A stretch of DNA of 64,000 nucleotides from Hyphomicrobiales bacterium (GCA_900472485.1 UCII01000003.1:27338-91337); one strand, 5' to 3'. Counted from the stretch's first letter, positions 1 through 9,176 are shown. Notes: generated by a model from the sequence alone, not told the origin. Made by a program: numbers and translations.

Positions 1-516
1 GTTGCCGGTTGCGCCGGTGTTGAAGGCATAAGAGGTCGTGCTGACCGAAACGGTGCCGTTGGTGCCGCGGATGAACGAGGAAACAACAGAAGCCGAGCCG
101 TTGTTTGCGGCCATGACCCAGTTTTCGCCGTTGAACGAAGCCGACTGGGCAACGCTCTGCAGCTGCTGCTGCAGCTGGCCGATTTCTTCCTGAACGGAAC
201 CCTTGTCAACCGAGCCTTCCATGGCGGTTGCAAGCTTGTCCTTGATCTGGCCGACGATGTCGATCGCACTGGTGACGGCCGTCGATGCGGTGTCAACCTT
301 GGCAGCGCCGAGGCCGAGGGCGTCGGAAACGGCGCCGATGGCGCTATTGTCGGACTTCATGCTCGTGGCGATCGACCAGTAAGCAGCGTTGTCGGACGCC
401 TTGGAGATGCGCAGGCCGGAAGAAACAGCCTGCTGCGTGTTCTGCAGGTTGCCGCTGATGTTCTGCAGCGTCTGGAGGGCGGCCATTGCGGAATTGTTGG
501 TGATAATGCTGGTCAT
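1..516 (-). CDS. flaA: Flagellin, N-terminal part (gene runs off left edge)
   Basis: Structural subunit of the flagellar filament, secreted through the flagellar export channel and polymerised outside the cell. The 172 visible codons start MTSIITNNSAMAALQTL and continue with the conserved flagellin N-terminal helix pattern (QAVSSGLRISKASDNAAYWSIA). This is the D0/D1 domain typical of short rhizobial flagellins of about 320-400 residues; the C-terminus lies beyond position 1. The start at 516 is supported by a CAGGGGA ribosome site about 7 bases upstream. It is transcribed divergently from the glycosyltransferase at 849, leaving 332 bp of upstream DNA. Rhizobia usually carry several flagellin paralogues, so the letter in the symbol is a guess from its position next to the fliP end of the flagellar operon. 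Confidence 0.93.
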   Translation of the reverse strand, partial: MTSIITNNSAMAALQTLQNISGNLQNTQQAVSSGLRISKASDNAAYWSIATSMKSDNSAIGAVSDALGLGAAKVDTASTAVTSAIDIVGQIKDKLATAMEGSVDKGSVQEEIGQLQQQLQSVAQSASFNGENWVMAANNGSASVVSSFIRGTNGTVSVSTTSYAFNTGATGN

Positions 517-848
517 AGAGTTGTCCCCTGGAAACTGGATACAAAAGGAGGACATACCGGACTGGAAATACCGGCGATGACGGAGCAGCTTCATGCCCCT
601 CGATCCATTTTCCTAGAGGACCAAACCCGTCATGTCGCGAGGAAGGTCGCACCCATTGCTTGCCAATTTCTTAAATCAGAAGCCGGGGGACACCGCCTCT
701 CTGGAACGTGGCTAAGAATCCGTAAAGGCAATTTCGACCGGTGCTTCGGTTTCAGGCAAGCTCCGTGAGGGATCATGAAGCGAATCCATGATGCCGGCCC
801 TCGCCTTTCGGCGGAAGCCAGTCAACATATCGCTCGGAGTTCTCGCTC
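517..848. promoter_or_regulatory. Divergent intergenic region, flagellin / GT41 gene
   Basis: This 332 bp non-coding stretch lies between the divergent flagellin and glycosyltransferase starts and must hold the flagellin promoter. The only small-scale pattern I noticed is a direct repeat of ATACCGG near 553-572. I cannot pick out a confident -35/-10 pair. Short ORFs in this stretch lack ribosome sites and look like chance. Confidence 0.4.
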
Positions 849-2792
849 GTGAATACGAAAAATGCCTTTGTGACAGCGTCCGGCTTCTATCAAAAGGGCC
901 AATATACACGCGCCCTCGAAACGCTGAACGAGCTGCTGAACGTCGACAGGTCGCCCAAGACCTATGCGCTGCTGGCAAAGACGCTGCTGAAACTCGGTTT
1001 CCGATCGGATGCCGCGAGCGCCTACGAGCTGGCCGGCCGGCAAAAGCCGCAGCGCGACGACTATCTTCGGGAAGCTCTGCTGCTGCATGGCGATTGCGGC
1101 AACGACGATCAGGCTCTCGCGATCGGAAGTCTGATCCTGCCGCTGGCATTCAAGGATCCGGACCTTGCCTTCGTCCTTAGCCGCATCTTCCTCGGCCGCC
1201 AGCAAAAAGACCTGCTGACCGGCTTCAAGACGGTGCTCGTCGAAGGGCCGGAACTCAAGCATCGCCAGATGGCCGCAAGGTTGCTGACCGACGATCTCTA
1301 TGACGAAAGCAACCGGCATATCGTCACGACCCTGTTCAAGAAGCATCCCGACCATGTCATTTTCCGTGCGCTCTACCTGATCTTCGCGCGCGAGGTGTCC
1401 GATCTGGCCGCCGTCGAAAAACATATGGCACCGGTCATGGCATCGCTTGCACAGGGCAAGCTCGATCATGTCATTCCCGACAATCCCTTCTTCCATCTCC
1501 ACTGGTGCGGCGACGAGGCGCTTAACAAGCTTGCGGTCCACGACACCGATCCATTGCCGGCGGGCCATGCAGAAGCCCGCCGTAAGCTGCCGCATACATG
1601 GGGCGGCAAGATCCGCATCGGCTATCTCTCCTCCGACTTCTGGCCGGGGCACGCGACGATGAAGCTGATGCAGCGCGTCCTCGAGTTGCACGACAAGGAT
1701 CGGTTCGAAATCACCCTTTTCGACCACTCGGAGGCGGCTCACCAGAAAGAGGAAGCTTTCGACTATTCGGCGCTGGGGACGACAGTCGACATTCGTGGCC
1801 TTTCCAACCAGGCCGCAGCAGAAGCGATCCGCGCCCGCGGAATCGACATTCTCGTCGACCTCAAGGGGCATACCAAGGGAAGCCGCGCTTTCATCCTCAA
1901 CTACATGCCCGCTCCGATCCAGGTCGCCTGGCTGGGCTTTCCCGGCACGACGGTCAACATCGACCTCGATTACATCATCGGCGACCATTACGTCCTGCCG
2001 GATCAGTCGAAGGCGCATTTCTACGAAAAGTATTGCCGCCTGCCCGAATGCTACCAGCCGAACGATCCGCTCAACCGCCCGAAGCCGCGGCCGACAACGC
2101 GTGCGGAGCACGGGCTGCCCGAGGACGCTTTCGTCTACGCTTCCTTCAACGGCAACCGCAAGATCACGCCGCAGATGGTCGACGTATGGTGCAATATTCT
2201 CAAGCGCAGCAAGAACAGCGTGCTTTGGCTGCTGTGCAACGGCCCTCGGGCGGAAGCCAATATCTGGTCGCGCCTCGAAGCCCGCGGCGTCAACCGCAAG
2301 CGGGTCGTCTTTACCAGCCGCATTCGCTACGAGGACCATATCGACCGCCAGCAGCTTGCCGATCTCGGCCTCGATACCTTCCCCGTCAACGGCCATACGA
2401 CGACCTCGGAACAGCTCTGGGGCGGCCTGCCGGTTCTCACCATCAAGGGCACCAATTTCGCTTCGCGCGTGAGCGAAAGCCTACTGAATGCCATCGGCCT
2501 GCCGGAACTGGTGGCCGACGACGTCAAGGCCTATGAAGACATGGCGGTGCAGCTCTCCGGCCAGCCGGAGCGGATTGCCCAGTTCAAGGAAACGCTGGCG
2601 GCCAATCGCTATATCAAGCCGCTCTTCGATGCCGAACGCTTCACGCATCATCTGGAGACGGCCTTCGAGATGATGGCGGCACGGGCCAAGCAGGGGCTTG
2701 CACCCGATCACATGGACGTGCCAGCACTGCCGGCGCGCTCGGAACCGTTCATGGAAGACGACCAGAACTCAGCGGCAATCGCGGCCGAGTAA
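849..2792 (+). CDS. TPR/GT41 protein O-GlcNAc-transferase-like glycosyltransferase
   Basis: Predicted cytoplasmic glycosyltransferase of family GT41, which in other organisms transfers GlcNAc from UDP-GlcNAc to Ser/Thr of proteins. The 647-residue product has a helical TPR-like N-terminal half (about 1-200) and an OGT-type catalytic half (about 250-620). Landmarks are RIGYLSSDFWPGH (256-268, with the His equivalent to human OGT His498), DLKGHTKGSR (337-346), PAPIQVAWLGFPGT (354-367), K438 in FNGNRK (equivalent to the UDP-binding Lys842) and NGHTTTSEQLWGGLP (514-528). The start is GTG, preceded by CGGAG about 10 bases upstream. It lies between the flagellin gene (divergent) and fliP (convergent), so flagellin is an obvious candidate acceptor. 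That is inference from position; the acceptor and sugar are not shown by the sequence. Confidence 0.88.
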   Translation: MNTKNAFVTASGFYQKGQYTRALETLNELLNVDRSPKTYALLAKTLLKLGFRSDAASAYELAGRQKPQRDDYLREALLLHGDCGNDDQALAIGSLILPLAFKDPDLAFVLSRIFLGRQQKDLLTGFKTVLVEGPELKHRQMAARLLTDDLYDESNRHIVTTLFKKHPDHVIFRALYLIFAREVSDLAAVEKHMAPVMASLAQGKLDHVIPDNPFFHLHWCGDEALNKLAVHDTDPLPAGHAEARRKLPHTWGGKIRIGYLSSDFWPGHATMKLMQRVLELHDKDRFEITLFDHSEAAHQKEEAFDYSALGTTVDIRGLSNQAAAEAIRARGIDILVDLKGHTKGSRAFILNYMPAPIQVAWLGFPGTTVNIDLDYIIGDHYVLPDQSKAHFYEKYCRLPECYQPNDPLNRPKPRPTTRAEHGLPEDAFVYASFNGNRKITPQMVDVWCNILKRSKNSVLWLLCNGPRAEANIWSRLEARGVNRKRVVFTSRIRYEDHIDRQQLADLGLDTFPVNGHTTTSEQLWGGLPVLTIKGTNFASRVSESLLNAIGLPELVADDVKAYEDMAVQLSGQPERIAQFKETLAANRYIKPLFDAERFTHHLETAFEMMAARAKQGLAPDHMDVPALPARSEPFMEDDQNSAAIAAE

Positions 2793-2798
2793 GTTTCA

Positions 2799-2830
2799 GC
2801 GATCATCGGCGCAAGAGCTCCGATGATCGC
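2799..2830. terminator. Hairpin between convergent GT41 gene and fliP
   Basis: A perfect 11-bp inverted repeat (GCGATCATCGG at 2799-2809 and its complement at 2820-2830, 10-base loop) fills most of the 53 bp between two convergent stop codons. There is no T-run on either side, so it is a likely bidirectional transcript-end hairpin rather than a textbook intrinsic terminator. Confidence 0.5.
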
Positions 2831-2845
2831 CTTCCGCTCGTAATA

Positions 2846-3604
2846 TCAGTGGAAAGAGCGGACCAGGCTGCCGACCAGAAGGTTCCAGCCGTCGATCAGC
2901 ACGAAAAAGAGAATCTTGAACGGCAGAGAGATCGAGGTCGGCGGCAGCATCATCATGCCCATCGCCATGACGATGGTCGAAACGATCAGGTCGATGACCA
3001 GAAACGGCAGGACCACAAGGAAGCCGATTTCGAAGCCGCGGCGAATTTCCGAGATCATGAAGGCCGGGATGAGGACGCGATAATCGATCTTGTTGTCGAC
3101 TACGGTCGTCTGGCCGCGTTCCTGCGCGAGATCGACGAACAGCTTCAGATCCTTGTCGCGCGTGTTGTTGGACATGAAGGTGCGGAAAGGCTCGGCGATA
3201 CGCTGCACTGCGTCCGCTTCCGAAATCTGATTGGCGAGCAGCGGCTGCACGCCATCCTTCCAGGCCTGATCGAAGGTCGGCGACATGACGTAGAAGGTCA
3301 TGAAAAGGGCAAGGCTCAGCAGGATCATGTTCGACGGCGTCGTCGCAAGACCCATACCGGTGCGCAGGATCGAAAAGGCGATGATGAAGCGCGGAAAGCT
3401 CGTCACCATGATCAGGATACCCGGCGCGATCGACAGGATCGTCAGGAGCCCGAAGGTACGGATGATCCAGGCGGCAACCGAGCCGTTGACCGGCGCGTTC
3501 AGCAGATCGGTGGGAAGCTGTTGCGACAATTGCTGCGCCGCCGCCAGCTCAGGCGACAATGCAGCAATGACGAATATGAACAGGGCAAGTGCTAATCGAC
3601 TCAT
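2846..3604 (-). CDS. fliP: Flagellar export gate protein FliP
   Basis: Integral membrane component of the flagellar type III export gate, which FliP forms with FliQ and FliR at the base of the rod. The 252 residues match the usual FliP size (245 in E. coli). They begin with a cleavable signal peptide (about 1-23, ending AAAQ), as is typical of FliP, followed by four hydrophobic segments and the family hallmarks TSFPRFIIAFSILRTGMG and FLVIDLIVSTIVMAMGMMML. The start overlaps the stop of fliL by four bases (ATGA), so translation is probably coupled. It is the last gene of the long minus-strand operon. fliQ and fliR are not in this window. Confidence 0.96.
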   Translation of the reverse strand: MSRLALALFIFVIAALSPELAAAQQLSQQLPTDLLNAPVNGSVAAWIIRTFGLLTILSIAPGILIMVTSFPRFIIAFSILRTGMGLATTPSNMILLSLALFMTFYVMSPTFDQAWKDGVQPLLANQISEADAVQRIAEPFRTFMSNNTRDKDLKLFVDLAQERGQTTVVDNKIDYRVLIPAFMISEIRRGFEIGFLVVLPFLVIDLIVSTIVMAMGMMMLPPTSISLPFKILFFVLIDGWNLLVGSLVRSFH

Positions 3605-4095
3605 TCGATCACGAAAGTTCTGAAGATAACTTTCGATACCCGTCCTTCCGAGCGCAGGTCAACACGCTCCTGAATGTCATCCCGAAGATATTGCAGGCCG
3701 CGGGCACCTTCGATCTGCTGCAGGGAAACCGTGCGGATGTAAGCAAGGATATCCTGATGGACTGCCTGGGCGAGCTGCGCGTCCGGCGGCCCTTTGAAAA
3801 CCAGCGCCAGCTCCAGCCTGATCCAACTCTGCGAGGGATAAGCGAGATTGGTGGTGATCGGATCGAGCGCAATGATGCCGTTTGCCTGGGCGGCTGCCGC
3901 AGCCTGCTTGCTGTCGCCGCCGGCCTTTGCAATCGCCTGCACGGCCGCGGTGGCCTCCTTGATCCGCGGCGCCACCATGGTTCCCAGCACCCAGCCGCCG
4001 CCGCCGCCGAGCGCGGTCAGCACCAGTAGCCCGACGATCATCATGATCATCGGCGATCCCTTGCCCTTTGCCGGTTCGTCCGAGGCTGCTGCCAT
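3601..4095 (-). CDS. fliL: Flagellar basal-body associated protein FliL
   Basis: Inner-membrane protein that surrounds or supports the stator around the flagellar motor. It has 164 residues: a short cytoplasmic N-terminus, one membrane segment (about 17-41, Gly-rich), a linker with an Ala/Gln-rich stretch (about 45-70), and a periplasmic stomatin-like FliL domain to the C-terminus. It sits between flgH and fliP and overlaps fliP by four bases. Its length and single-pass topology are normal for the family. Confidence 0.93.
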   Translation of the reverse strand: MAAASDEPAKGKGSPMIMMIVGLLVLTALGGGGGWVLGTMVAPRIKEATAAVQAIAKAGGDSKQAAAAAQANGIIALDPITTNLAYPSQSWIRLELALVFKGPPDAQLAQAVHQDILAYIRTVSLQQIEGARGLQYLRDDIQERVDLRSEGRVSKVIFRTFVIE

Positions 4096-4118
4096 ATCCC
4101 TATCCGTTCACTGTCAAA

Positions 4119-4832
4119 TCAGAGCGGCGAGAGCAGGTCGACGGCCTGCTGCCCCCGTGGCGGCTGCTGTATTTCCGTCAAGCGGCCACGGCCGCCATAG
4201 GAGATGCGGGCCTCGGCGATCTTGTCGTAGGAAATGGTGTTGTCGGAGGTGACGTCCTGCGGCCGGACGATGCCGGCGACGTTGAGAATGCGGATTTCCT
4301 GGTTCATGCGCACTTCCTGCGAACCGCTGATCATCAAGTTGCCGTTTTCGAGAATGCCCGTTACGACAGCTGCGACCAGAAGGTTGATCTGCTCGGAACG
4401 CTGCATCTTGCCCTTGCTGTCGGTGCTGGTGTCGGAGCCCGAAGTCGCGTCGGCATTGGTGCTTGGCTGCCAGCCGAAGATCTTGGCGGTAATGTTCCAG
4501 TTCATATCGCTCTTGTTCGTGCGATTGCGATTGGTCTCATTGTCCCAATTCGCCTTGTCGTTGATCTGGATCGTAACGGTCAGGATGTCGCCGACATTGA
4601 GCGCGCGCGCATCCTTGAAGAGGGCGGCCTGCGAATCGTTCCAGAGCGAATAGCCCTGCGCGACCTGATGAGGCCGCTTCGGATACTGCGACATCTGCGG
4701 CGTCTGCGCATATTGCAGGCCGCTGCCGATCGGACTCATGGCAGGCGCCCTGCCGATTTCCTTGAGGGCCTGCGACTGGCAACCGGCGAGAAAGACGACG
4801 ATTGCGCAGGCGGCCGTAAGACGCGTGTTCAT
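4119..4832 (-). CDS. flgH: Flagellar L-ring lipoprotein FlgH
   Basis: Outer-membrane lipoprotein that forms the L-ring bushing of the basal body. The 237-residue product has a lipoprotein signal ending in the lipobox LAGC (residues 15-18, lipidated Cys18) and the FlgH domain, including the SLWNDSQAALFKDARALNVGD region and an antiparallel beta C-terminal part. The start overlaps the end of motE by four bases. Its partner P-ring gene flgI lies two genes upstream in the same operon. Confidence 0.95.
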   Translation of the reverse strand: MNTRLTAACAIVVFLAGCQSQALKEIGRAPAMSPIGSGLQYAQTPQMSQYPKRPHQVAQGYSLWNDSQAALFKDARALNVGDILTVTIQINDKANWDNETNRNRTNKSDMNWNITAKIFGWQPSTNADATSGSDTSTDSKGKMQRSEQINLLVAAVVTGILENGNLMISGSQEVRMNQEIRILNVAGIVRPQDVTSDNTISYDKIAEARISYGGRGRLTEIQQPPRGQQAVDLLSPL

Positions 4833-5368
4833 GAGGGGTCCTTCGACTTCGATGTATTCGGGTCGGATGCGCTGGCGATGATATTGGTGATGACGGCTGC
4901 CTTCTTCGCATCCATTTCCGCGAGGATCAGGCTCGACTGACGCGCGGAAAGCTTCATAATGATGGCCGCTGCGACAACTGTCCTCACATCGTTGAGGCTG
5001 GCAGCCGCCGCATCCGGCTTCATGTTCTTGTAGATATCGACCAGGCCGAGATCCGCTGTCTTGAGAAAGTCGTCGCGCTTTTTCAGCCAGTCCTCGTATT
5101 CGGCCTTGCGCTTGTCCATGGTGGCGATGCGCTGATCGACGTCGGCCTGCAGCTTTTCCAGCTCCTGCTTCTGCAGCAGGTAGCGCTGATCGCGGGCGGG
5201 ATCGGCAATGTTGGTGCAGAACTGACGAATCTCGTCCTGGCTGGAGGCCGGATCGGTAACCGGCTTCGGGGCTTCCTGCGCCAAAGCCGTACCAAGCGAC
5301 AAGAGCAAGATGCCAGCCGCAAGACTGCAGGCAATCAGCGCATTTCTTGCGATAGCGGTCAATATCAT
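4829..5368 (-). CDS. motE: Motility protein MotE, periplasmic chaperone
   Basis: In Sinorhizobium meliloti, MotE is a periplasmic chaperone needed for folding and stability of MotC, a periplasmic motor protein of rhizobia. This 179-residue protein has an N-terminal signal sequence (about 1-30, ending TALAQ), a strongly helical, charged middle section (QKQELEKLQADVDQRIATMDKRKAEYEDWLKKR region, coiled-coil-like) and a C-terminal MgtE-N-like helical domain. It lies between flgI and flgH with four-base overlaps on both sides. The call rests on its position and this fold pattern. MotB and MotC are not in the window. Confidence 0.88.
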   Translation of the reverse strand: MILTAIARNALIACSLAAGILLLSLGTALAQEAPKPVTDPASSQDEIRQFCTNIADPARDQRYLLQKQELEKLQADVDQRIATMDKRKAEYEDWLKKRDDFLKTADLGLVDIYKNMKPDAAAASLNDVRTVVAAAIIMKLSARQSSLILAEMDAKKAAVITNIIASASDPNTSKSKDPS

Positions 5369-6483
5369 TGCAATACGAGCTCCGCTTGCAGCGCGCCGGC
5401 CGACTTGATGCCTTGCAGGATGGCGATGATGCCGTCCGGCTTGACGCCGATATTGTTGAGACCGGAGACCAGCGTCTTCAGGTCAGGCCCTTCCAGCACC
5501 GCCACGCGGCCGCCGCTCTTGGTGGCGGTGATATCGGTCTGATCCTGGATCGCCGTCTGGCCATCGGAGAAGGGTTCCGGCTGGATTACCTGCGGGTTCT
5601 CGCTCACCTGCACGGTCAGCGTTCCGTAGCTGACGGCGACCGGCGAGACGCGGACATCGGCGCCGATGACGATCGTTCCGGTGCGCTCGTTGATGACGAC
5701 CTTGGCCGGCGTATCGGTCTGGACGTTGAGATTTTCGATGTCGGCCATCAGCCGCGTCAGGTCCGCCATCTTCGGCTTGGCGATCGTCACCTCCTGCGAA
5801 TCCTTGGCTTCCGCGATCGGCGCACCGAAACGCGAGGTCGCCCAGGTATTGACCGTGTCGGCGATGCGAATTGAAGTGGAAAAGTCCGGATTGCGCAGCT
5901 GCAGGACCAGATTGACGGAATCCTTGAAGCGCGACGGCAGTTCGCGCTCGATGATGGCGCCGCCGGGCACGCGGCCGGCTGTCGTGACACCTTCGGTCAC
6001 CGTGGCAGCGGCGCCCTGCGCCTGGAAGCCGGATACGATGACCGAGCCCTGCGCCACGGCATAGATCTGCCCGTCGGCGCCGCTGAGCGAAGTCATGATC
6101 AGCGTACCGCCGCGAAGCGACGTCGCATCGCCGAGCGAGCTGACCGTCACGTCGATGCGGCTGCCCGGGCTTGCAAAGGGCGGCAGGTTCGCCGTCACCA
6201 TGACGGCGGCGGTGTTCTTGGCGGCGGATTGGCCGCCCTGCGTCGAGATGCCGAGGTTCTGCAGCATCGCGCGCATGGACTGCTCGGTAAAGGGCGAGGA
6301 ACGCAGACCGTCGCCGGTCCCCTGGAGACCGACGATCAGGCCGTAGCCGATCAGCTGGTTGTCGCGGCCGGATTGCAGCGACGCGATGTCCTTGATGCGC
6401 GATTGCATCGCGAGAGCCGGATCGGCGACGATCAGGCTCGGCAATGCGAACAGGATTGCGAGTAGTTGACGAAGCCGTTTCAT
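5365..6483 (-). CDS. flgI: Flagellar P-ring protein FlgI
   Basis: Periplasmic subunit of the P-ring, which encircles the rod in the peptidoglycan layer. It has 372 residues, a signal peptide (about 1-25, ending PALAM) and the family blocks RIKDIASLQSGRDNQLIGYGLIVGLQGTGD, NTAAVMVTANLPPFA and the C-terminal LNNIGVKPDGIIAILQGIKSAGALQAEL. The length is normal. Four-base overlaps join it to flgA upstream and motE downstream. Confidence 0.97.
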   Translation of the reverse strand: MKRLRQLLAILFALPSLIVADPALAMQSRIKDIASLQSGRDNQLIGYGLIVGLQGTGDGLRSSPFTEQSMRAMLQNLGISTQGGQSAAKNTAAVMVTANLPPFASPGSRIDVTVSSLGDATSLRGGTLIMTSLSGADGQIYAVAQGSVIVSGFQAQGAAATVTEGVTTAGRVPGGAIIERELPSRFKDSVNLVLQLRNPDFSTSIRIADTVNTWATSRFGAPIAEAKDSQEVTIAKPKMADLTRLMADIENLNVQTDTPAKVVINERTGTIVIGADVRVSPVAVSYGTLTVQVSENPQVIQPEPFSDGQTAIQDQTDITATKSGGRVAVLEGPDLKTLVSGLNNIGVKPDGIIAILQGIKSAGALQAELVLQ

Positions 6484-6980
6484 TTCGCGACCACGCGGAT
6501 CGTGCCGTTTTGGAGGACCGTGCCGTTGACGATGATGCCGGAGTCCATATTGCGGGCGCGGACATTGTCGCCGACGGCGCCATCATCCAGCGGCGTGCCG
6601 GCTGCCGTGATCGTCATGCTGCCCATGCTCATCACCAGACGGACGTTGGAGCCGCGCGTTACCGCATAGGGCTGGCGCAGCGCGGAGATGGAGATGGTGC
6701 GGCCGGGAAGAAGCGTACGCTTTGACACCAGACCGGTGACCTCGCGGAGCCGCTTGGCATAGTCGCCACTCAGATTTGGATTGGTGACCTCGACCTCTTC
6801 GAGCTGGCCGCTGCTGATGATATCGCCCGGATAGATCGTCTCGGTCGGCACCACGGCGGTTCCGAAGCTGGAGCCGTCGGCGCTCATTGCGCCGGCCGGC
6901 GCAGCCGACGCGAATACGACGGAGAGGCTCGCTGCGGCGAACCATGCCATTGCCAAGCTTTTCATCCGGCGAAACCTCAT
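6480..6980 (-). CDS. flgA: Flagellar P-ring assembly chaperone FlgA
   Basis: Periplasmic chaperone for P-ring assembly. It has 166 residues with a signal peptide (roughly 1-31, ending AGAM) and an SAF/FlgA-type domain (about 40-166) containing the PTETIYPGDII and VTRGSNVRLVMSMGSMTITAAGTPLDDGAVGD region. This is shorter than enterobacterial FlgA (about 219) but usual for alphaproteobacteria. An in-frame ATG at 6965, preceded by GAGG, is an alternative start. It overlaps flgI by four bases and follows flgG by 19 bases. Confidence 0.92.
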   Translation of the reverse strand: MRFRRMKSLAMAWFAAASLSVVFASAAPAGAMSADGSSFGTAVVPTETIYPGDIISSGQLEEVEVTNPNLSGDYAKRLREVTGLVSKRTLLPGRTISISALRQPYAVTRGSNVRLVMSMGSMTITAAGTPLDDGAVGDNVRARNMDSGIIVNGTVLQNGTIRVVAK

Positions 6981-6999
6981 GTTCGGCCCGTCCCTCTTG

Positions 7000-7788
7000 C
7001 TACTTCAGGTTCTTGCTGACGATCTGCGCCATTTCGTCGGCCGTCGTGATGACCTTCGAATTCATCTCGTAGGCGCGCTGCGCGGTGATCAGATCTGTGA
7101 TTTCCTTGACCGGATCGACATTCGACGATTCCAGATAATTCTGCTTCAGATAGGCGAAGCCGTTCTGGTTCGGATCGGAAACGACGGGATCGCCCGAGGC
7201 AGGCGTCTGCGTGAAGAGGTTGCTGCCCATCGGCTGCAGGCCGGCTTCATTGACGAAATTGGCGATCTGTAGCTGGCCGAGCACCGTCGGCGTGGTCGCC
7301 GTACCGATGATCGCCGACACCTGGCCGGACTGGCTGATGGCGAGGCTGCTGGCATTGTTCGGGATCGTGATGCCCGGCTCCAACACGTTGCCATCAGGCG
7401 TGACGATCTGGCCGGTGTCACTCTTGTTGAAGGAGCCGGCGCGGGTGTATGCGGTCGTGCCGTCGGGCATCTTGATCTGGAACCAGCCGCGACCGACGAG
7501 CGCCACGTCGAGCTCGTTCTGGGTCTGCGACAGCTCGCCCTGGACCTGGATATTGCGCACGGCTACGGTCTGAACGCCAAGGCCGATGTTGGCGCCTTCC
7601 GGCACGACTGCCTGGTTCGGCCTGTTGGCGATGCCCTTGGCGCGCTCGGTCTGGTAGAGAAGGTCGGAGAACTCGGCGCGCGAGCGCTTGTAACCCGTCG
7701 TATTGATGTTCGCGATGTTGTTCGCGATCACTTCGAGATTGGTCTGCTGGGCGTCCATGCCCGTCGCGGCAATTGCGAGCGCTCTCAT
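7000..7788 (-). CDS. flgG: Distal rod protein FlgG
   Basis: Forms the distal rod of the flagellar basal body. The 262-residue product starts [40 protein letters not shown], the conserved N-terminal rod/hook signature, and ends with the matching C-terminal helix ([30 protein letters not shown]). The reading frame is open further upstream, but AAGGA sits about 7 bases before this ATG and the family begins here. fliE, flgC and flgB lie just upstream on the same strand. Confidence 0.97.
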   Translation of the reverse strand: MRALAIAATGMDAQQTNLEVIANNIANINTTGYKRSRAEFSDLLYQTERAKGIANRPNQAVVPEGANIGLGVQTVAVRNIQVQGELSQTQNELDVALVGRGWFQIKMPDGTTAYTRAGSFNKSDTGQIVTPDGNVLEPGITIPNNASSLAISQSGQVSAIIGTATTPTVLGQLQIANFVNEAGLQPMGSNLFTQTPASGDPVVSDPNQNGFAYLKQNYLESSNVDPVKEITDLITAQRAYEMNSKVITTADEMAQIVSKNLK

Positions 7789-7884
7789 GCTTTCGTCCTT
7801 CGAGCCAGGGCGGACCTTCGAAACCGCGAAGCGGCTTGCGAACAACTCACGCCAAATCAATTAATTAGAGCGGGAAACCCCGCG

Positions 7885-8235
7885 CTAGATCTGCATCTTC
7901 GTAATATCGAGGAACGCCGAGACCACCTTGTCGCGCAGTGCGATCGCGGTCTGCAGGGTCTGATCGGCCTGCATGACCTTATCGACGACTTCGCGGGTAC
8001 TCATCGTGCCCTTGATGCCGGCGAAGGAGGCGTTTTCAGCGTCCTTCAGCGAGTTGATGGAATCCTTCGCGACATTCGACATGACCGAGGCGAAGCTCAT
8101 TCCTGCATCCACGCCCGCGGCAACAGCCGGCGAGGCATTCAGAGCGCTGGAAGCGGCGGAGGTCAGATCCGTGGCGATGCTGCTAAGGCCGCGGGTCGCC
8201 GAAAGAGAGGCTACATTCTTAACCGAGTCGATCAT
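7885..8235 (-). CDS. fliE: MS-ring/rod junction protein FliE
   Basis: Small rod component that connects the MS-ring to the proximal rod and is an early export substrate. It has 116 residues, with an N-terminal variable part and the conserved C-terminal FliE helix ([32 protein letters not shown], then [34 protein letters not shown]). The size is typical (about 104 in Salmonella). The start overlaps the flgC stop by four bases. Confidence 0.95.
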   Translation of the reverse strand: MIDSVKNVASLSATRGLSSIATDLTSAASSALNASPAVAAGVDAGMSFASVMSNVAKDSINSLKDAENASFAGIKGTMSTREVVDKVMQADQTLQTAIALRDKVVSAFLDITKMQI

Positions 8236-8648
8236 TGGTTCTTCAGCAGATCAATAGTGGAGGAGATGAGATCACGGGCCTGTCTGACCGTCTGCAGATT
8301 GGCCTCGTATGAACGATTGGCCTCCCGCATGTCGGCCATCTCGACGAGGATGTTGACGTTGGGCATCTTGACGTAGCCCTTCTGGTCGGCCGCCGGATTA
8401 CTGGGATCGTATTCTTCGACGAATTTGCCCGTGTCCTGGCCCAGTTTCTTGACGCCGACCGTGGTCAGGCCATTGGCGCGATCCATTTCGGCACCGAACG
8501 TTACGGTCTTGCGCCGATAGGGATCGGCACCGGGCGTATCGCCCGTCGAACGGGCGTTGGCGATATTTTCCGAGACAATACGCAAACGAGTCGATTGAGC
8601 CTCCAGGCCGGAGCCCGCAATCTTCAATGCGGCTGATAAAGGGTCCAT
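8232..8648 (-). CDS. flgC: Proximal rod protein FlgC
   Basis: Proximal rod subunit of the basal body. Its 138 residues carry the rod N-terminal signature ([42 protein letters not shown]) and the C-terminal helix ([40 protein letters not shown]). Length and order (flgB-flgC-fliE) are canonical. It starts 16 bases after flgB ends. Confidence 0.97.
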   Translation of the reverse strand: MDPLSAALKIAGSGLEAQSTRLRIVSENIANARSTGDTPGADPYRRKTVTFGAEMDRANGLTTVGVKKLGQDTGKFVEEYDPSNPAADQKGYVKMPNVNILVEMADMREANRSYEANLQTVRQARDLISSTIDLLKNQ

Positions 8649-8664
8649 GACATCTTCACTTCAT

Positions 8665-9057
8665 CTATTGTTTTACGGTCATCAACATCATGCGATGAAA
8701 GGAGCCGACGAGAGCGGTGTTCAAGCTGTACTGGCGCTTGATGTCACCGGCCTTGGCGAGCTCGTCTTCCAGGCCGACGGTGTTACCCGACTCCTGGACA
8801 CCAATTTCCTGATTGAGCGGCGCTTCCTCTACGTTGACGTTGCCGCTCGTGCTGAATTCGCTGCCCGAAAGATGCGCGGGATTGGTCCGGACCATACCGA
8901 CGTTCTGGTTGTCCAGAACGGCTTGGAACGGCGTGACATCCTTGGCGTGAAACTTCGGCGTATTGGCATTGGCGATATTGCCGGCAACAACCTGCTGACG
9001 TACCTGGAGCCACTCGGCTTGCCGCGAGGCCAGGTCAAAGAGCTGAATGGGTTGCAT
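8665..9057 (-). CDS. flgB: Proximal rod protein FlgB
   Basis: Proximal rod subunit of the basal body. The 130-residue protein begins MQPIQLFDLASRQAEWLQVRQQVVAGNIANANTPKFHAKDVTPF, the flagellar rod signature, and ends in the conserved C-terminal helix around LNTALVGSFHRMMLMTVKQ. The frame is open upstream to 9222, but ACGGAGAAGCCC directly precedes this ATG and family members start here. It is followed by flgC and preceded, after a 119-bp gap, by the unnamed gene at 9177. Confidence 0.95.
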   Translation of the reverse strand: MQPIQLFDLASRQAEWLQVRQQVVAGNIANANTPKFHAKDVTPFQAVLDNQNVGMVRTNPAHLSGSEFSTSGNVNVEEAPLNQEIGVQESGNTVGLEDELAKAGDIKRQYSLNTALVGSFHRMMLMTVKQ

Positions 9058-9176
9058 GGGCTTCTCTCCGTTCTTACACTGTGAATCTAGCGGGATAATC
9101 TTGCGTGGGACTTGCGAGAAATGCGTTCCTGTAAAGTCTTCGAAGTGCCTGAAATCCGGGCGATTCCGGGTTTTCC

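Noticed and set aside
517..848. A sigma-28-type flagellin promoter
   Set aside because: I could not find a TAAA-N15-GCCGATAA-like element; rhizobia are not expected to use one for these genes, so no promoter was called.
822..2396. Long minus-strand open frame of 524 codons antisense to the GT41 gene
   Set aside because: It is the reverse-frame shadow of a GC-rich coding region. The plus-strand protein matches OGT landmarks throughout, and the antisense product shows no recognisable domain.
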